This document shows, piece after piece, positions 1 to 8,984 of a DNA stretch of 64,000 nucleotides. This DNA comes from Sphingomonas endophytica (GTDB taxonomy: Bacteria > Pseudomonadota > Alphaproteobacteria > Sphingomonadales > Sphingomonadaceae), in NCBI RefSeq assembly GCF_014199415.1, contig NZ_JACIJN010000001.1:186001-250000 (forward strand), read 5' to 3'. Within the stretch, counting starts at the first letter, position 1; each line of letters opens with the position of its first letter. The notes under the pieces were generated by a model, which saw nothing but the letters and a program-made list of their open reading frames with translations, made no database searches and had not been told where the DNA came from. The position numbers were made by a program, and so were the translations under genes.

Positions 1-1
1 C

Positions 2-433
2 GCCGCGACGGTCGCCGCCGGCAAGCTCGACGCGATCCAGCTCCACAAGACCACGCCGGCACGCGTCGCCACGCTGCGCCGCCTGTCGGCGCGCGAGACA
101 TGGGCGGCGATCGCGGTGAAAACCCGCGCCGACCTCGCCGCCGCCTCTGCATACACCGATGCCGCCGACCGCCTGCTCTACGACGCCAAGACGCCCGATG
201 GCGCGACGCTCCCCGGCGGGATGGGCATCCGCTTCGACTGGCAATTGCTCGACGGCTTCCGCCACCCGCTTCCCTGGGCGCTGTCGGGCGGGCTCGACCC
301 CGCCAACGTCGCCGAGGCGATCGCACGGACCCGCGCGCCGCTGGTCGACGTTTCGTCGGGCGTCGAGTCCGCGCCCGGCGTCAAGGACGTGGACAAGATC
401 ACCGCCTTCCTGCAACGGGTTTCCGCATCATGA
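2..433 (+). CDS. trpF: Phosphoribosylanthranilate isomerase, C-terminal part
   Basis: This is the last 143 codons of TrpF, which isomerises N-(5'-phosphoribosyl)anthranilate to CdRP in tryptophan synthesis; its N-terminus lies before the window. The reading frame is open from base 2. The phosphate-binding end of the beta/alpha barrel is visible: a segment ending ALSGGLDP, followed by VDVSSGVE and the typical ending [15 protein letters not shown]. The stop codon overlaps the trpB start (ATGA), so trpF, trpB and trpA are translated as one unit. The identification is firm; only the missing 5' part is unknown. Confidence 0.95.
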   Translation, partial: AATVAAGKLDAIQLHKTTPARVATLRRLSARETWAAIAVKTRADLAAASAYTDAADRLLYDAKTPDGATLPGGMGIRFDWQLLDGFRHPLPWALSGGLDPANVAEAIARTRAPLVDVSSGVESAPGVKDVDKITAFLQRVSAS

Positions 434-1659
434 ACGCACCCAATTCCTTCCGCGCGCAGCCGGACGAGCGCGGGCATTTCGGCCCCTATGGCGGCCGCTA
501 TGTCTCCGAAACGCTGATGCCGCTGATCCTTGACCTCGAGCGCGAGTACCGCGCCGCCAAGCAGGATCCGGCCTTCGCCGCGCAGTTCGACGACCTGCTC
601 GAACATTATGTCGGTCGCCCCTCGCCGCTTTATTATGCCGAGCGGCTCACCGACACGCTGCGCGACAGTGCGCCCGAGGGGATGGGCGCACAGGTCTGGT
701 TCAAGCGCGACGAGCTGAACCACACCGGCGCGCACAAGATCAACAATTGCATCGGGCAGATCCTGCTGGCGATCCGCATGGGCAAGACGCGGATCATCGC
801 CGAGACCGGCGCGGGTCAGCACGGCGTCGCCACCGCGACGGTCTGCGCGCGCTTCGGGCTGCCGTGCGTGATCTACATGGGCGCCAAGGACGTCGAGCGG
901 CAGCAGCCGAACGTCTTCCGCATGAAGCTGCTCGGCGCCGAGGTGCGCGCGGTCGAAAGCGGCGCGCGCACGCTCAAGGATGCGATGAACGAGGCGCTGC
1001 GCGACTGGGTCGCGAACGTCCACGACACCTTCTACATCATCGGGACCGCCGCCGGCCCGCATCCTTATCCGGAGCTGGTGCGCGACTTTCAGAGCGTGAT
1101 CGGTCGCGAGGCGCGCGCGCAATTGCTCGACCGCACCGGCCGCCTGCCCGACCTGCTCGTCGCGGCGATCGGCGGTGGATCGAATGCGATCGGGCTGTTC
1201 CACCCGTTCCTCGACGATACCGACGTGAAGATGCTCGGCGTCGAGGCGGCGGGCGAAGGACTGGAAGCCAAGCACGCTGCCAGCCTCGCCGGTGGTTTCC
1301 CGGGCGTGCTCCACGGCAACAAGACCTATCTGTTGCAGGATGACGACGGCCAGATCGCCGAGGCGCATTCGATCTCCGCCGGGCTCGATTATCCCGGCAT
1401 CGGCCCCGAACATGCGTGGCTGAAGGACAGCGGCCGCGTCGACTATACTGCGGTCACCGACCGCGAGGCGCTCGACGCCTTCCAGCTGTTGTGCCGCACC
1501 GAAGGCATCATCCCCGCGCTCGAACCGTCGCACGCCATTGCCGCGGTTGCGCGCGTTGCCAAGGACATGCCGCAAGACGCGATCATCCTCGCCAATCTGT
1601 GCGGCCGCGGCGACAAGGACATCTTCACCGTCGCCGACGCGTTGGGAGTGCAGATTTGA
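430..1659 (+). CDS. trpB: Tryptophan synthase beta subunit
   Basis: TrpB is the PLP enzyme that condenses indole with serine, in the alpha2-beta2 tryptophan synthase complex. The 409-residue length is normal. The PLP lysine is in HTGAHKINN (about K103), and the phosphate-binding loop is GGGSNAIG. The ending [10 protein letters not shown] is typical of the family. The ATG at 430 overlaps the trpF stop by ATGA; a longer in-frame start at 100 lies inside trpF and is rejected. The 3' end overlaps trpA by TTGA. Cytoplasmic. Confidence 0.98.
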   Translation: MNAPNSFRAQPDERGHFGPYGGRYVSETLMPLILDLEREYRAAKQDPAFAAQFDDLLEHYVGRPSPLYYAERLTDTLRDSAPEGMGAQVWFKRDELNHTGAHKINNCIGQILLAIRMGKTRIIAETGAGQHGVATATVCARFGLPCVIYMGAKDVERQQPNVFRMKLLGAEVRAVESGARTLKDAMNEALRDWVANVHDTFYIIGTAAGPHPYPELVRDFQSVIGREARAQLLDRTGRLPDLLVAAIGGGSNAIGLFHPFLDDTDVKMLGVEAAGEGLEAKHAASLAGGFPGVLHGNKTYLLQDDDGQIAEAHSISAGLDYPGIGPEHAWLKDSGRVDYTAVTDREALDAFQLLCRTEGIIPALEPSHAIAAVARVAKDMPQDAIILANLCGRGDKDIFTVADALGVQI

Positions 1660-2456
1660 CCCGCCTTGCCGACGCCTTCATCGCCGACCGTCCTGCGCTG
1701 ATCTGCTTCGTCACCGCCGGCGACCCGTCGGTCGTGGCGACGCCCGCGATCCTCGACGCACTGGTCGAGGGCGGCGCGGACGTGATCGAGTTGGGAATGC
1801 CGTTCACAGACCCGATGGCGGACGGACCGGCGATCCAGGCCGCAAACATCCGCGCGCTCGACGGTGGCGTGACGACCGCCGATATCCTGCGGATTGCGAA
1901 GGAGTTTCGCGCCCGCCATCCGCTCACCCCGCTGGTGCTGATGGGCTATGCCAATCCGATGCTGCGCCGCGGGCCGGAGTGGTTTGCCACCGCGCTGCAC
2001 GATGCGGGTGTCGACGGCGTAATCTGCGTCGACGTGCCGCCCGAGGAGGATGACGCGCTCGGGCCGGCGTTGCGCGCGATGGGGATCGACCTCATTCGCC
2101 TCGCCACCCCCACCACCCGCGACGCGCGGATCGGCGCGGTGCTCAACGGTGCCAGCGGCTTCGTCTATTATGTTTCGGTCGCCGGGATCACCGGCAAGCA
2201 GCAGGCACAACAGGCGTCGATCGAGGATGCGGTCGCGCGGCTGAAGCACGCCACCGACCTGCCGGTCGCGGTCGGCTTCGGCGTCCGCACCCCCGAACAG
2301 GCGCGCGCGATCGGTCGCGTCGCGGACGGTGTCGTCGTCGGCTCGGCGATCGTCGAGATCGTCGCCGAACATGGCCCCGCTGCATCCGCGCCGGTCGCCG
2401 CCTATATCAAAACGCTGTCGGCCGCGCTCGCCGACGCACGAAAGGTTTCCGCATGA
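1656..2456 (+). CDS. trpA: Tryptophan synthase alpha subunit
   Basis: TrpA cleaves indole-3-glycerol phosphate and passes indole to TrpB. With a TTG start at 1656 that overlaps the trpB stop (TTGA), the protein has 266 residues, the family's usual length, and begins LTRLADAF. The catalytic pair is seen as E45 in DVIELGMPF and D56 in [12 protein letters not shown]. The phosphate site [13 protein letters not shown] and the late [10 protein letters not shown] are present. No ATG or GTG fits the N-terminus better, so a TTG start is inferred, with translational coupling to trpB. The stop overlaps the accD start. Confidence 0.96.
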   Translation: MTRLADAFIADRPALICFVTAGDPSVVATPAILDALVEGGADVIELGMPFTDPMADGPAIQAANIRALDGGVTTADILRIAKEFRARHPLTPLVLMGYANPMLRRGPEWFATALHDAGVDGVICVDVPPEEDDALGPALRAMGIDLIRLATPTTRDARIGAVLNGASGFVYYVSVAGITGKQQAQQASIEDAVARLKHATDLPVAVGFGVRTPEQARAIGRVADGVVVGSAIVEIVAEHGPAASAPVAAYIKTLSAALADARKVSA

Positions 2457-3319
2457 GCTGGCTCAGCAACGTCCGCAACGCCTTGTCCGGGATCGTCCCG
2501 GGCGGCGCCAAGGCGCAGACCGCCGATCACCTCTGGCACAAGTGCAAGGGGTGCGGGACGATGGTCTTCACCAAGGAGCTGGAGGAAAACCTCTACGTCT
2601 GCCCGACCTGCGACCATCACGAGCGGATCGGCCCGAGCGTTCGTTTCGAGCATCTGCTCGACCCGGCCAGCATCGACGTGCTGCCCGCGCCGCGCTCGCC
2701 GGAAGATCCGCTCAAGTTCCGCGACTCGAAGCGCTACGCCGATCGCCTCAAGGCGGCGCGCGCCAGCACCGGCGAGCAGGACGCGTTCGTCAACGCGCGC
2801 GGCACGATCGACGGGCACCGCGTCGTGATCGGCGTGCAGGACTTCGCCTTCATGGGCGGATCGATGGGCCAGGCGGTTGGCGAGGCGTTCATCCAGGGCG
2901 TCGAAACCGCGATCAAGGACCGCGCGCCCTTCATCGTCTTCACCGCCTCGGGCGGCGCGCGGATGCAGGAGGGGATCCTCAGCCTGATGCAGATGCCGCG
3001 CAGCACCGTCGCGATCCAGATGCTCCACGATGCCGGGCTGCCCTATATCGTCGTGCTGACCGATCCGACCTCGGGCGGGGTGATGGCGGCTTATGCGATG
3101 CTCGGCGACGTGCACATCGCCGAGCCCAAGGCGACGCTCGCCTTCACCGGCCGCCGCGTGATCGAAAGCACGATCCGCGAGAAATTGCCCGAGGACTTCC
3201 AGACCAGCGAATATTATCTGGAGCACGGCATGATCGACATGGTCGTCCACCGCCGCGAATTGCGCGCGAAGCTCGCCACCGTAATCGGCTATCTGTGCGG
3301 CGAACGAAAGGCCGCCTGA
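2453..3319 (+). CDS. accD: Acetyl-CoA carboxylase carboxyltransferase beta subunit
   Basis: AccD is the beta subunit of the carboxyltransferase that makes malonyl-CoA for fatty acid synthesis. The 288-residue protein has the N-terminal zinc ribbon (C31, C34, C50, C53), then the crotonase-like domain with [12 protein letters not shown] and [18 protein letters not shown]. The ATG overlaps the trpA stop (ATGA). Placement after trpFBA and before folC is the known arrangement in many alphaproteobacteria. It implies shared transcription with the trp genes. Residues and length look complete. Confidence 0.98.
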   Translation: MSWLSNVRNALSGIVPGGAKAQTADHLWHKCKGCGTMVFTKELEENLYVCPTCDHHERIGPSVRFEHLLDPASIDVLPAPRSPEDPLKFRDSKRYADRLKAARASTGEQDAFVNARGTIDGHRVVIGVQDFAFMGGSMGQAVGEAFIQGVETAIKDRAPFIVFTASGGARMQEGILSLMQMPRSTVAIQMLHDAGLPYIVVLTDPTSGGVMAAYAMLGDVHIAEPKATLAFTGRRVIESTIREKLPEDFQTSEYYLEHGMIDMVVHRRELRAKLATVIGYLCGERKAA

Positions 3320-3370
3320 CCGACTGCCGGACCACAGCGACCGATCGACGATCGCCGATCACGTACCTTC

Positions 3371-3458
3371 TTCGTCATCCCGGACTTGATCCGCAATCCC
3401 GCTTCTTGCCTCGGTCGCCGATCGGAAGCGGGTCCCGGAGCAAGTCAGGGACGACGAA
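3371..3458. repeat. REP-like imperfect palindrome
   Basis: The left arm at 3371-3405 begins TTCGTCATCCCGGACTTGAT, and the right arm at 3425-3458 is its near reverse complement. The two would form a stem of about 33 bp around a 19-base loop. It occupies most of the accD-folC gap. Shorter relatives of the core CCGGAyyTGATCCGG occur at 37236-37254 and, degraded, near 57465. This pattern fits dispersed repetitive extragenic palindromes; no partner transposase is seen here. Confidence 0.75.
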
Positions 3459-3515
3459 CGAGGGGAAAGGACCGGTCAGAAATGCCAAGTGACGACAGCA
3501 GGTAGCGCAAGCTGG

Positions 3516-4871
3516 ATGGATCACGCCCCGACCCAACCCCGGGTGACGGCCGACCACGCCGTCTCCACCGATGCCGCGGTACAGGCGCAGCTCGACCGGC
3601 TGTGGTCGCTGTCGCCGGGCGCGGACGTGCTCGGGCTCGACCGCATCACGCGACTGCTCGCGCGGCTCGGCGATCCGCACCACGCGCTGCCGCCGGTCTT
3701 CCATGTCGCCGGCACCAACGGCAAGGGTTCGACCTGCGCCTTCCTGCGCGGGGCGCTGGAAGCGGCTGGGCATCGTGTCCATGTCTACACCAGCCCGCAC
3801 CTGGTCCGGTTCAACGAGCGCATCCGGCTGGCGGGGCGGCTGATCGACGATGCGGCGCTCGCAGCGTTGCTGGCGGAGGTGCTGGATCAGGCCGACGGTA
3901 TCGGCGCCAGCTTCTTCGAGATCACCACCGCCGCCGCCTTTCTCGCCTTTGCGCGCACGCCGGCGGACGCCTGCGTGATCGAGGTCGGGCTCGGCGGACG
4001 GCTCGATGCGACCAATGTGCTGCGCGCGCCCGCCGCATGTGGAATCGCCGCGCTGGGGGTCGACCATCAGGCGTTCCTTGGCGACTCGCTCGAACAGATC
4101 GCGGCGGAAAAGGCTGGCATCGCCAAGCGCGGCGTGCCGCTGGTGACGATGGACTACCCGCCGCCGGTCGCCGCGCCGGTGGCGCGCGCCGCGCAGGCGT
4201 CCGGCGCGCCGTGGTTCCCGCGGGGCACGACGTGGCGCTACACCGCGCGCGACCGGCTGCGGTACGAGGATGCAGCGGGATCGCTCGACCTGCCGCTACC
4301 GGCAATGCCGGGCGCGCATCAGGACGCCAATCTCGCGCTGGCGACGGCGATGATCCGTCACCAGTCGCGCGTCGCGGTGCCGACCGCCGCACTCGCCGCC
4401 GCGGCTGAAGGAACCCGCTGGCCCGCGCGGCTGCAGCGCCTGTCGCCGGGGCCGTTGATCGCTCCGCTTGCCGACATGCCGGTGTGGCTCGACGGCGGGC
4501 ACAATGCCTCGGCCGGCGCCGCCGTCGCGGCCGCGCTTCCGCATCTGGTCGGCGACCGCGATGCGCGGCCGCTGACCCTTGTGCTCGGCATGCTCGCCAA
4601 CAAGGACGCCGCCGGGTTCCTCGCGCCCTTCGCCGACGCGATCGACACGCTCGTCGCGGTGCCGGTCCCCGGACATGCGTGCCATTCGCCAGCCGATCTG
4701 CTGACCGTCGCTGCCGGACTGGGAATTCCCAACCGCCTGACGGGCCGCAACATTGCGGATGCGCTCGCACGGGTCGCGGCCGCGTCGGCGCGATCGCGGA
4801 CGTTGCTGATCGCCGGATCGCTCTATCTCGCCGGTGAAGTGTTGAGCGCGAACGACGAAGCGCCGGACTGA
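3516..4871 (+). CDS. folC: Bifunctional folylpolyglutamate / dihydrofolate synthase
   Basis: FolC adds glutamate to dihydropteroate and to folates in the cytoplasm. The P-loop is HVAGTNGKGSTCAFLR, followed by the family signature TSPHLVRFNERIR. The GLGGRLDATNV segment and the C-terminal ligase domain motif WLDGGHNASA are also present. The start is uncertain: an ATG at 3516 gives 451 residues, while a GTG at 3489 adds nine. Neither has a clear ribosome site; the GTG has a distant AGGGGAAAGGA. It follows accD across a REP-like palindrome and is likely read from the same transcript. Confidence 0.95.
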   Translation: MDHAPTQPRVTADHAVSTDAAVQAQLDRLWSLSPGADVLGLDRITRLLARLGDPHHALPPVFHVAGTNGKGSTCAFLRGALEAAGHRVHVYTSPHLVRFNERIRLAGRLIDDAALAALLAEVLDQADGIGASFFEITTAAAFLAFARTPADACVIEVGLGGRLDATNVLRAPAACGIAALGVDHQAFLGDSLEQIAAEKAGIAKRGVPLVTMDYPPPVAAPVARAAQASGAPWFPRGTTWRYTARDRLRYEDAAGSLDLPLPAMPGAHQDANLALATAMIRHQSRVAVPTAALAAAAEGTRWPARLQRLSPGPLIAPLADMPVWLDGGHNASAGAAVAAALPHLVGDRDARPLTLVLGMLANKDAAGFLAPFADAIDTLVAVPVPGHACHSPADLLTVAAGLGIPNRLTGRNIADALARVAAASARSRTLLIAGSLYLAGEVLSANDEAPD

Positions 4872-4881
4872 CGTAAAATCT

Positions 4882-4900
4882 GCGATTGACTTGCAATAGC
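4882..4900. promoter_or_regulatory. Candidate operator: 7-5-7 palindrome upstream of the DUF6628-like gene
   Basis: The sequence GCGATTG-ACTTG-CAATAGC pairs six of seven positions in each arm and lies 42 bp before the ATG at 4942. A TTGACT at 4886-4891 inside it could be a -35 box, so a bound protein would block transcription. The ATTG/CAAT arms recall Fur/Mur-type sites of alphaproteobacteria, but this is only a resemblance. Confidence 0.4.
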
Positions 4901-4941
4901 GGACGGGCGACCTTGTGCGGGCAAGAGGAGTCGCCTGTCCC

Positions 4942-5379
4942 ATGACCCAGCTTCCCGCCCCTGTCCTGACCACCAACGCCTTGCCGCACGCGCTGCCCGA
5001 TTGTCCCAACGCCCGCGTCATCCTGTTCGCGATGCGCCGCATGGGGGCACACGGGCTTTCGGATGCACGCGCTGCACATGGCTTCTTCACCGGCTTCGGC
5101 GAGGCGTTCCGCCGCCCGCTGCTGCTGATGCGCGCGCTGATGGCGGATCTTGCCGGCAATGCGACGGTGCCGATCGCGATCGCGCCCTGCTGCTGTGCGC
5201 GGATGACCGCCTCGGAGCAGGTGCTGCTCGCGATCCTCGCGCGCGTCGAGACGCGTACCGAAGGCGCGCGGCTGCTGATGGAGGACCTGCTCGGGCAGCG
5301 GCATGTCGACGGCGCCCTGGCCAGCGCCGCTGCGCTGGCCGCCGCCTTCGCCGACGAGGGACGACCGGTCTGCCTTTGA
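4942..5379 (+). CDS. DUF6628-like small protein
   Basis: The product is a 145-residue protein with an alanine- and leucine-rich, mostly helical sequence. Its notable features are the cluster IAPCCCARMT near residue 80 and an early NARVILFAMRRMGAHGLSDA. I recognise it as the sphingomonad family named DUF6628, with moderate certainty; the function is unknown. The start is set by GAGGAG 11 bases before the ATG, which is better supported than a GTG at 4915. A palindrome that may be an operator lies upstream. The three adjacent cysteines could bind metal or Fe-S, but that is a guess. It converges on the AmpG-like gene with a one-base gap. Confidence 0.75.
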   Translation: MTQLPAPVLTTNALPHALPDCPNARVILFAMRRMGAHGLSDARAAHGFFTGFGEAFRRPLLLMRALMADLAGNATVPIAIAPCCCARMTASEQVLLAILARVETRTEGARLLMEDLLGQRHVDGALASAAALAAAFADEGRPVCL

Positions 5380-5380
5380 T

Positions 5381-6721
5381 TCAGGCGGCGGCGCCGTCGC
5401 GCGCGTCGCCCGGCCCTTCGGTGCCCGCGCTGCCGACCGATCGGTCGACCAGCCCCGAGCGACTCATCCACCAGAACAATGCCACGCCCGGCACCGCCAG
5501 CACGACCGTCAACAGGTAGAAATTGACATAGCCGACCCGCTCGACCAGTGCGCCCGCGCTCGCTCCGGTGACGATCCGCCCGACCACGCTCGCTGCCGCG
5601 GAGATCAGCGCATATTGCGCGGCGGTGAAGCGCAGGTCGCACAGCGCCGAGAAATAGGCGACCACCGTCACCCCGCCGATCCCCGACGCGATATTCTCGA
5701 ACGTCATCGCCCCCGCGAGCCCGGGGTTGCTGTGCCCGGCGGCCGCGAGCGCCGCGAAGCTGGCGTTGGACACCGCCATCAGCACGAGGCTGATGAGCAC
5801 CGACCGCTTCAGACCGAGCCGTGCATACATGACCCCGCCCGCGAAAATACCGATCAGATACGCCCAGAAACCGACCCCGACGTCGTACAAAGCGATTTCG
5901 TCGTTGGTAAATCCGGTGTCGTTGAGCAACAGCCGCAGCACCAATTGTCCCAGCGTGTCACCGATCTTGTGGATGAGGATGAACAATAGCACCACGAACG
6001 CACCGGGACGCGCAAAAAACTGCACGAACGGTCGCCAGATCGCCGCCAGCGTGGGACCGACCCCGCGCCGTGGCTCGACATCGCGGTGCCGCCGCGGCTC
6101 CCCGACGATCAACCCCGCCAATATGGCGGGCAATGCGAGCACTGCGGTCACCAGATAGGCGGCGGTCCAGCCGTGCCGCGCGGCGACGAACAGCGCCAGC
6201 GACGCCGCCCCTGCCGACCCGATCCGCCAGCCATATTGGCTCATCCCGGAGCCGACGCCCAATTGGCGCGGCTCCAGTATTTCAATGCGGTAGGCGTCGA
6301 TCACCACGTCGAACGTCGATCCTGCCACCGCGACGAGGATCGCGGCGGTAACGGTCGCGCCGATGCTGGCGCGCGGATCGACCAGCGCGAGATTGGCGAC
6401 CGCGGCGATCACCAGCACCCCCGCGACCAGCAGCCACGACACCCGCTGGCCCAACGCCCCGAGCAGCGGCAGCCGCACGCCATCCACGACCCACGCCCAC
6501 AAGAACTTGATATTGTAGACGAGGAACGCGAGGCTGAACGCCGTCACCGTCTTCTTGTCGATCCCGCTCTGCGCCAGCCGCGTGGTCAGGGTCGCGGCGA
6601 TCATCGCATAGGGAAACCCCGAGGACACTCCCAGCGCGAACGCGGCCACCGGCCCGCGCTCCAGATACGGGCGGACACCATCCACCCAGGTCCGTCCGTC
6701 CGTCCGCGCCGCCATCCACAT
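5381..6721 (-). CDS. AmpG-like muropeptide / MFS permease
   Basis: This inner-membrane transporter of 446 residues has about 12-14 hydrophobic segments. It shows AmpG family hallmarks: an N-terminal GVSSGFPYAMI, LAFLVYNIKFLWAWVVD, and AGSTFDVVIDAYRIE. AmpG proteins import anhydromuropeptides during peptidoglycan recycling; that substrate is inferred here by family. The start may be the ATG at 6721 or two codons downstream. No ampD, nagZ or beta-lactamase gene is adjacent, so resistance-related regulation cannot be argued from context. Confidence 0.8.
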   Translation of the reverse strand: MWMAARTDGRTWVDGVRPYLERGPVAAFALGVSSGFPYAMIAATLTTRLAQSGIDKKTVTAFSLAFLVYNIKFLWAWVVDGVRLPLLGALGQRVSWLLVAGVLVIAAVANLALVDPRASIGATVTAAILVAVAGSTFDVVIDAYRIEILEPRQLGVGSGMSQYGWRIGSAGAASLALFVAARHGWTAAYLVTAVLALPAILAGLIVGEPRRHRDVEPRRGVGPTLAAIWRPFVQFFARPGAFVVLLFILIHKIGDTLGQLVLRLLLNDTGFTNDEIALYDVGVGFWAYLIGIFAGGVMYARLGLKRSVLISLVLMAVSNASFAALAAAGHSNPGLAGAMTFENIASGIGGVTVVAYFSALCDLRFTAAQYALISAAASVVGRIVTGASAGALVERVGYVNFYLLTVVLAVPGVALFWWMSRSGLVDRSVGSAGTEGPGDARDGAAA

Positions 6722-6764
6722 CGCCTTCGATAAGCCTGGCGTCCGGCTTAGCGCGAAATGACGG

Positions 6765-7214
6765 TCAGGTAAGCCCGGTCATCGACGATCCACCGCCGAA
6801 CAACCGCAATCCACCAGGCATCCGCGCTGGCTTCCTGCCTTCGACCCACGACTCGATCGCATCGATCGACGCGAGCAAGTCACGGGAAGTATAGGGTTTT
6901 GCGAGGCAGCCGACCGCTACTCCTTCCGCATCAACGGGGCATGCGCCGGTCACGAACAGCACGGGGATGGCACGCTGCGATGCCGCGCGCGCGACATCGA
7001 TCCCGCTGCCGTCGGCCAGGTTGACGTCGACCAGCACCAGATCCAGCGCCACCCCGCCCTCGATCAGCCGCACGGCATCCGCAACACGGTCGACGGTCGC
7101 GACCACGGTAAAGCCCTGTTCACTCAGCAGATGCTCGGTATCGAACGCCACCAGCGGCTCGTCCTCCACGACCAGCAGCTTATCGATGGATCGCTGTTTC
7201 CGCCCGAACAACAT
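6765..7214 (-). CDS. Single-domain response regulator (CheY-like)
   Basis: This is a receiver domain with no output domain. The acidic pair is in VVEDEPL, the phosphoacceptor is D63 in LVDVNLADG, the switch threonine is in FVTG, and the conserved lysine is in AKPY. It would take phosphate from a histidine kinase, but none is encoded nearby, so the partner is unknown. I chose the ATG at 7214 (149 residues); GTG at 7217 and TTG at 7250 are also in frame. It is transcribed divergently from the pseudouridine synthase gene. Confidence 0.88.
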   Translation of the reverse strand: MLFGRKQRSIDKLLVVEDEPLVAFDTEHLLSEQGFTVVATVDRVADAVRLIEGGVALDLVLVDVNLADGSGIDVARAASQRAIPVLFVTGACPVDAEGVAVGCLAKPYTSRDLLASIDAIESWVEGRKPARMPGGLRLFGGGSSMTGLT

Positions 7215-7335
7215 CACTTGTTTCGCCCCGGTATCGTCTTCCTCCCACAACCCCGCTGAACGGATTTATGTCCCCACCGATCGTCCGGTGATCACGGTCC
7301 TTGTTGCCGACGGCCGCAGACCGTAAGCGACCGGG

Positions 7336-8445
7336 ATGGCCGACGAACGTTCCCCGCACCGCATTGCCAAGCTGCTCGCCCGCGCGGGTGTCGCCTCGCG
7401 CCGCGAGGTCGAGCGGATGATAGCCGAGGGCCGCGTTGCCAAGGACGGGGTGGTGATCGACACCCCCGCGACCGTGCTGGCGTCGCTCGACGGGGTCACG
7501 GTGGATGACCAGCCGGTCGCAGCCGCCGAACCGACACGGCTTTTCCTCTTCCACAAGCCGACCGGCGTGCTCACCGCCGAGCGCGATCCGGCCGGACGCG
7601 CGACGATCTATGATCGCCTGCCCAAGGACCTGCCGCGGCTCGTTCCGGTCGGACGGCTCGATTTGAACACCGAGGGACTGCTGCTGCTCACCACCGATGG
7701 CGAGTTGAAGCGGCAGCTCGAACTGCCGGCGACAGGCGTCGAGCGCAGCTATCGCGCGCGTGCCTATGGCCAGATCAGCCAGGCGCAGCTCGAGGAATTG
7801 ATCCACGGCATCGAAATCGAGGGGATCCGCTATGGCGCGATCGATGCCAACCTCGAACGCCGGACCGGTGCGAACGTCTGGATCGAAATGACGCTGCGCG
7901 AGGGCAAGAACCGGGAGGTGCGCCGCGTGCTCGAACATCTCGGCCTGCGCGTCAGCCGCCTGATCCGCACCCGTTACGGGCCGTTCGTGCTCGGCGATCT
8001 GCCGGTCGGTGACATCGGTGAAGTCCGCGTCGCCGACCTGATTGCCTTCCGGCAGACCTTGAAGGCCGCCGCACGACAGCGTCCACCGGTGGCCGACGTC
8101 GCGGTGCCGGGGAGCCGGCGTGCGCCTGCGTCCCGCGTGTCGACCACGGCTCGTCCGACCGCCGGCGGGTCGCGCGCCGCCGGTGGCGTCCGGTCAGGCG
8201 CTCAGCTGCGGTCCGCGCCGCCGCCCCGCCCGGGTGGCGCATCGCAGCCGTCCCGCGCCGCGGCAGGCGCGTCTGCGAAAGCTCCGGGCAATGCGCCGCT
8301 TTCCCCACGCCCTGCGGCAAAGCCGGCAGCGCGCGCAGCAGAGGAACGGCCCCTCACCCCGCAGCGTCCCGCGCGGATCAAGCGCCAGCCCGGTTGGGCC
8401 AAACCGAAGCCTAAGCCCGGTGCCCGTCCGCGGGGGCGCAAATGA
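7336..8445 (+). CDS. rluB: rRNA pseudouridine synthase, RluB/RsuA family
   Basis: The enzyme isomerises uridine to pseudouridine in rRNA. An S4 RNA-binding domain (about residues 8-55) precedes the catalytic domain with GRLDLNTEGLLLLT, where D109 is the nucleophile, and EGKNREVRRVLEHLGL. From about residue 240 to 369 runs a low-complexity tail rich in Ala, Pro, Arg and Lys, ending RPRGRK. Such a basic tail suggests rRNA contact and is common in sphingomonad homologues. RluB rather than RsuA is favoured by the tail, but the exact target uridine is not shown. The stop overlaps rsmD (ATGA). Confidence 0.9.
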   Translation: MADERSPHRIAKLLARAGVASRREVERMIAEGRVAKDGVVIDTPATVLASLDGVTVDDQPVAAAEPTRLFLFHKPTGVLTAERDPAGRATIYDRLPKDLPRLVPVGRLDLNTEGLLLLTTDGELKRQLELPATGVERSYRARAYGQISQAQLEELIHGIEIEGIRYGAIDANLERRTGANVWIEMTLREGKNREVRRVLEHLGLRVSRLIRTRYGPFVLGDLPVGDIGEVRVADLIAFRQTLKAAARQRPPVADVAVPGSRRAPASRVSTTARPTAGGSRAAGGVRSGAQLRSAPPPRPGGASQPSRAAAGASAKAPGNAPLSPRPAAKPAARAAEERPLTPQRPARIKRQPGWAKPKPKPGARPRGRK

Positions 8446-8981
8446 GGATCATCGCCGGTCAGTGGCGCGGTCGCCCCCTTGTCGCACCGAAAGGCGACGC
8501 CACCCGTCCGACCGCGGATCGGACGCGCGAGGCCTTGTTCTCGATGCTTGCCAGCCGGGTCGGGAGTTTCGAGGGGTTGGCCTGCGCCGATCTCTTCGCC
8601 GGCTCGGGGGCGCTCGGACTGGAAGCGCTCTCGCGCGGCGCTGCCACCTGCCTGTTCGTCGAACAGGACAAGCTCGCGCTTGATGCGCTGCGTGCCAATG
8701 TCGCCAAACTGGGCGCGACCGGCGCGGACATTCGCCCTGCCTCGGTCATGGCGATCGGCCCGGCGCGCGCACCGCTCGACATCGTCATGATGGACCCCCC
8801 CTATGCCACCGGTGCGGGCGCGGTCGCCGCCGACAAGCTGGCCCGACTCGGCTGGATCGGCCCGGCGACCTGGGTATCGATCGAAACCGCTAAGGGCGAA
8901 GGCGAGGTGCCGGCCGGCTTCGTCGTCGACGCCGACCGGACGCATGGCCGCGCGCGCTTGATGCTGCTGCGGCTCGGGTGA
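8442..8981 (+). CDS. rsmD: 16S rRNA (guanine966-N2)-methyltransferase
   Basis: RsmD methylates G966 of 16S rRNA in the 30S subunit using SAM. The 179-residue protein starts MRIIAGQWRGR, typical of the family. It has the SAM-binding DLFAGSGALGLEALSRGA (residues 50-67) and the amino-methylase motif DPPY (118-121). The TRPTADRTREALFSML segment is the family signature. It overlaps the pseudouridine synthase by ATGA, giving a two-gene ribosome-modification operon. Confidence 0.96.
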   Translation: MRIIAGQWRGRPLVAPKGDATRPTADRTREALFSMLASRVGSFEGLACADLFAGSGALGLEALSRGAATCLFVEQDKLALDALRANVAKLGATGADIRPASVMAIGPARAPLDIVMMDPPYATGAGAVAADKLARLGWIGPATWVSIETAKGEGEVPAGFVVDADRTHGRARLMLLRLG

Positions 8982-8984
8982 TTC

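Noticed and set aside
178-1575. Long open frame of 465 codons on the minus strand across trpF-trpB
   Set aside because: It lies wholly antisense to the clear trp genes, is rich in Arg, Asp and Gly as expected of a high-GC shadow frame, and has no family motif.
5381-6721. Reading the AmpG-like gene as a resistance determinant
   Set aside because: AmpG has a housekeeping role in wall recycling, and no ampC, ampR or ampD gene is adjacent.
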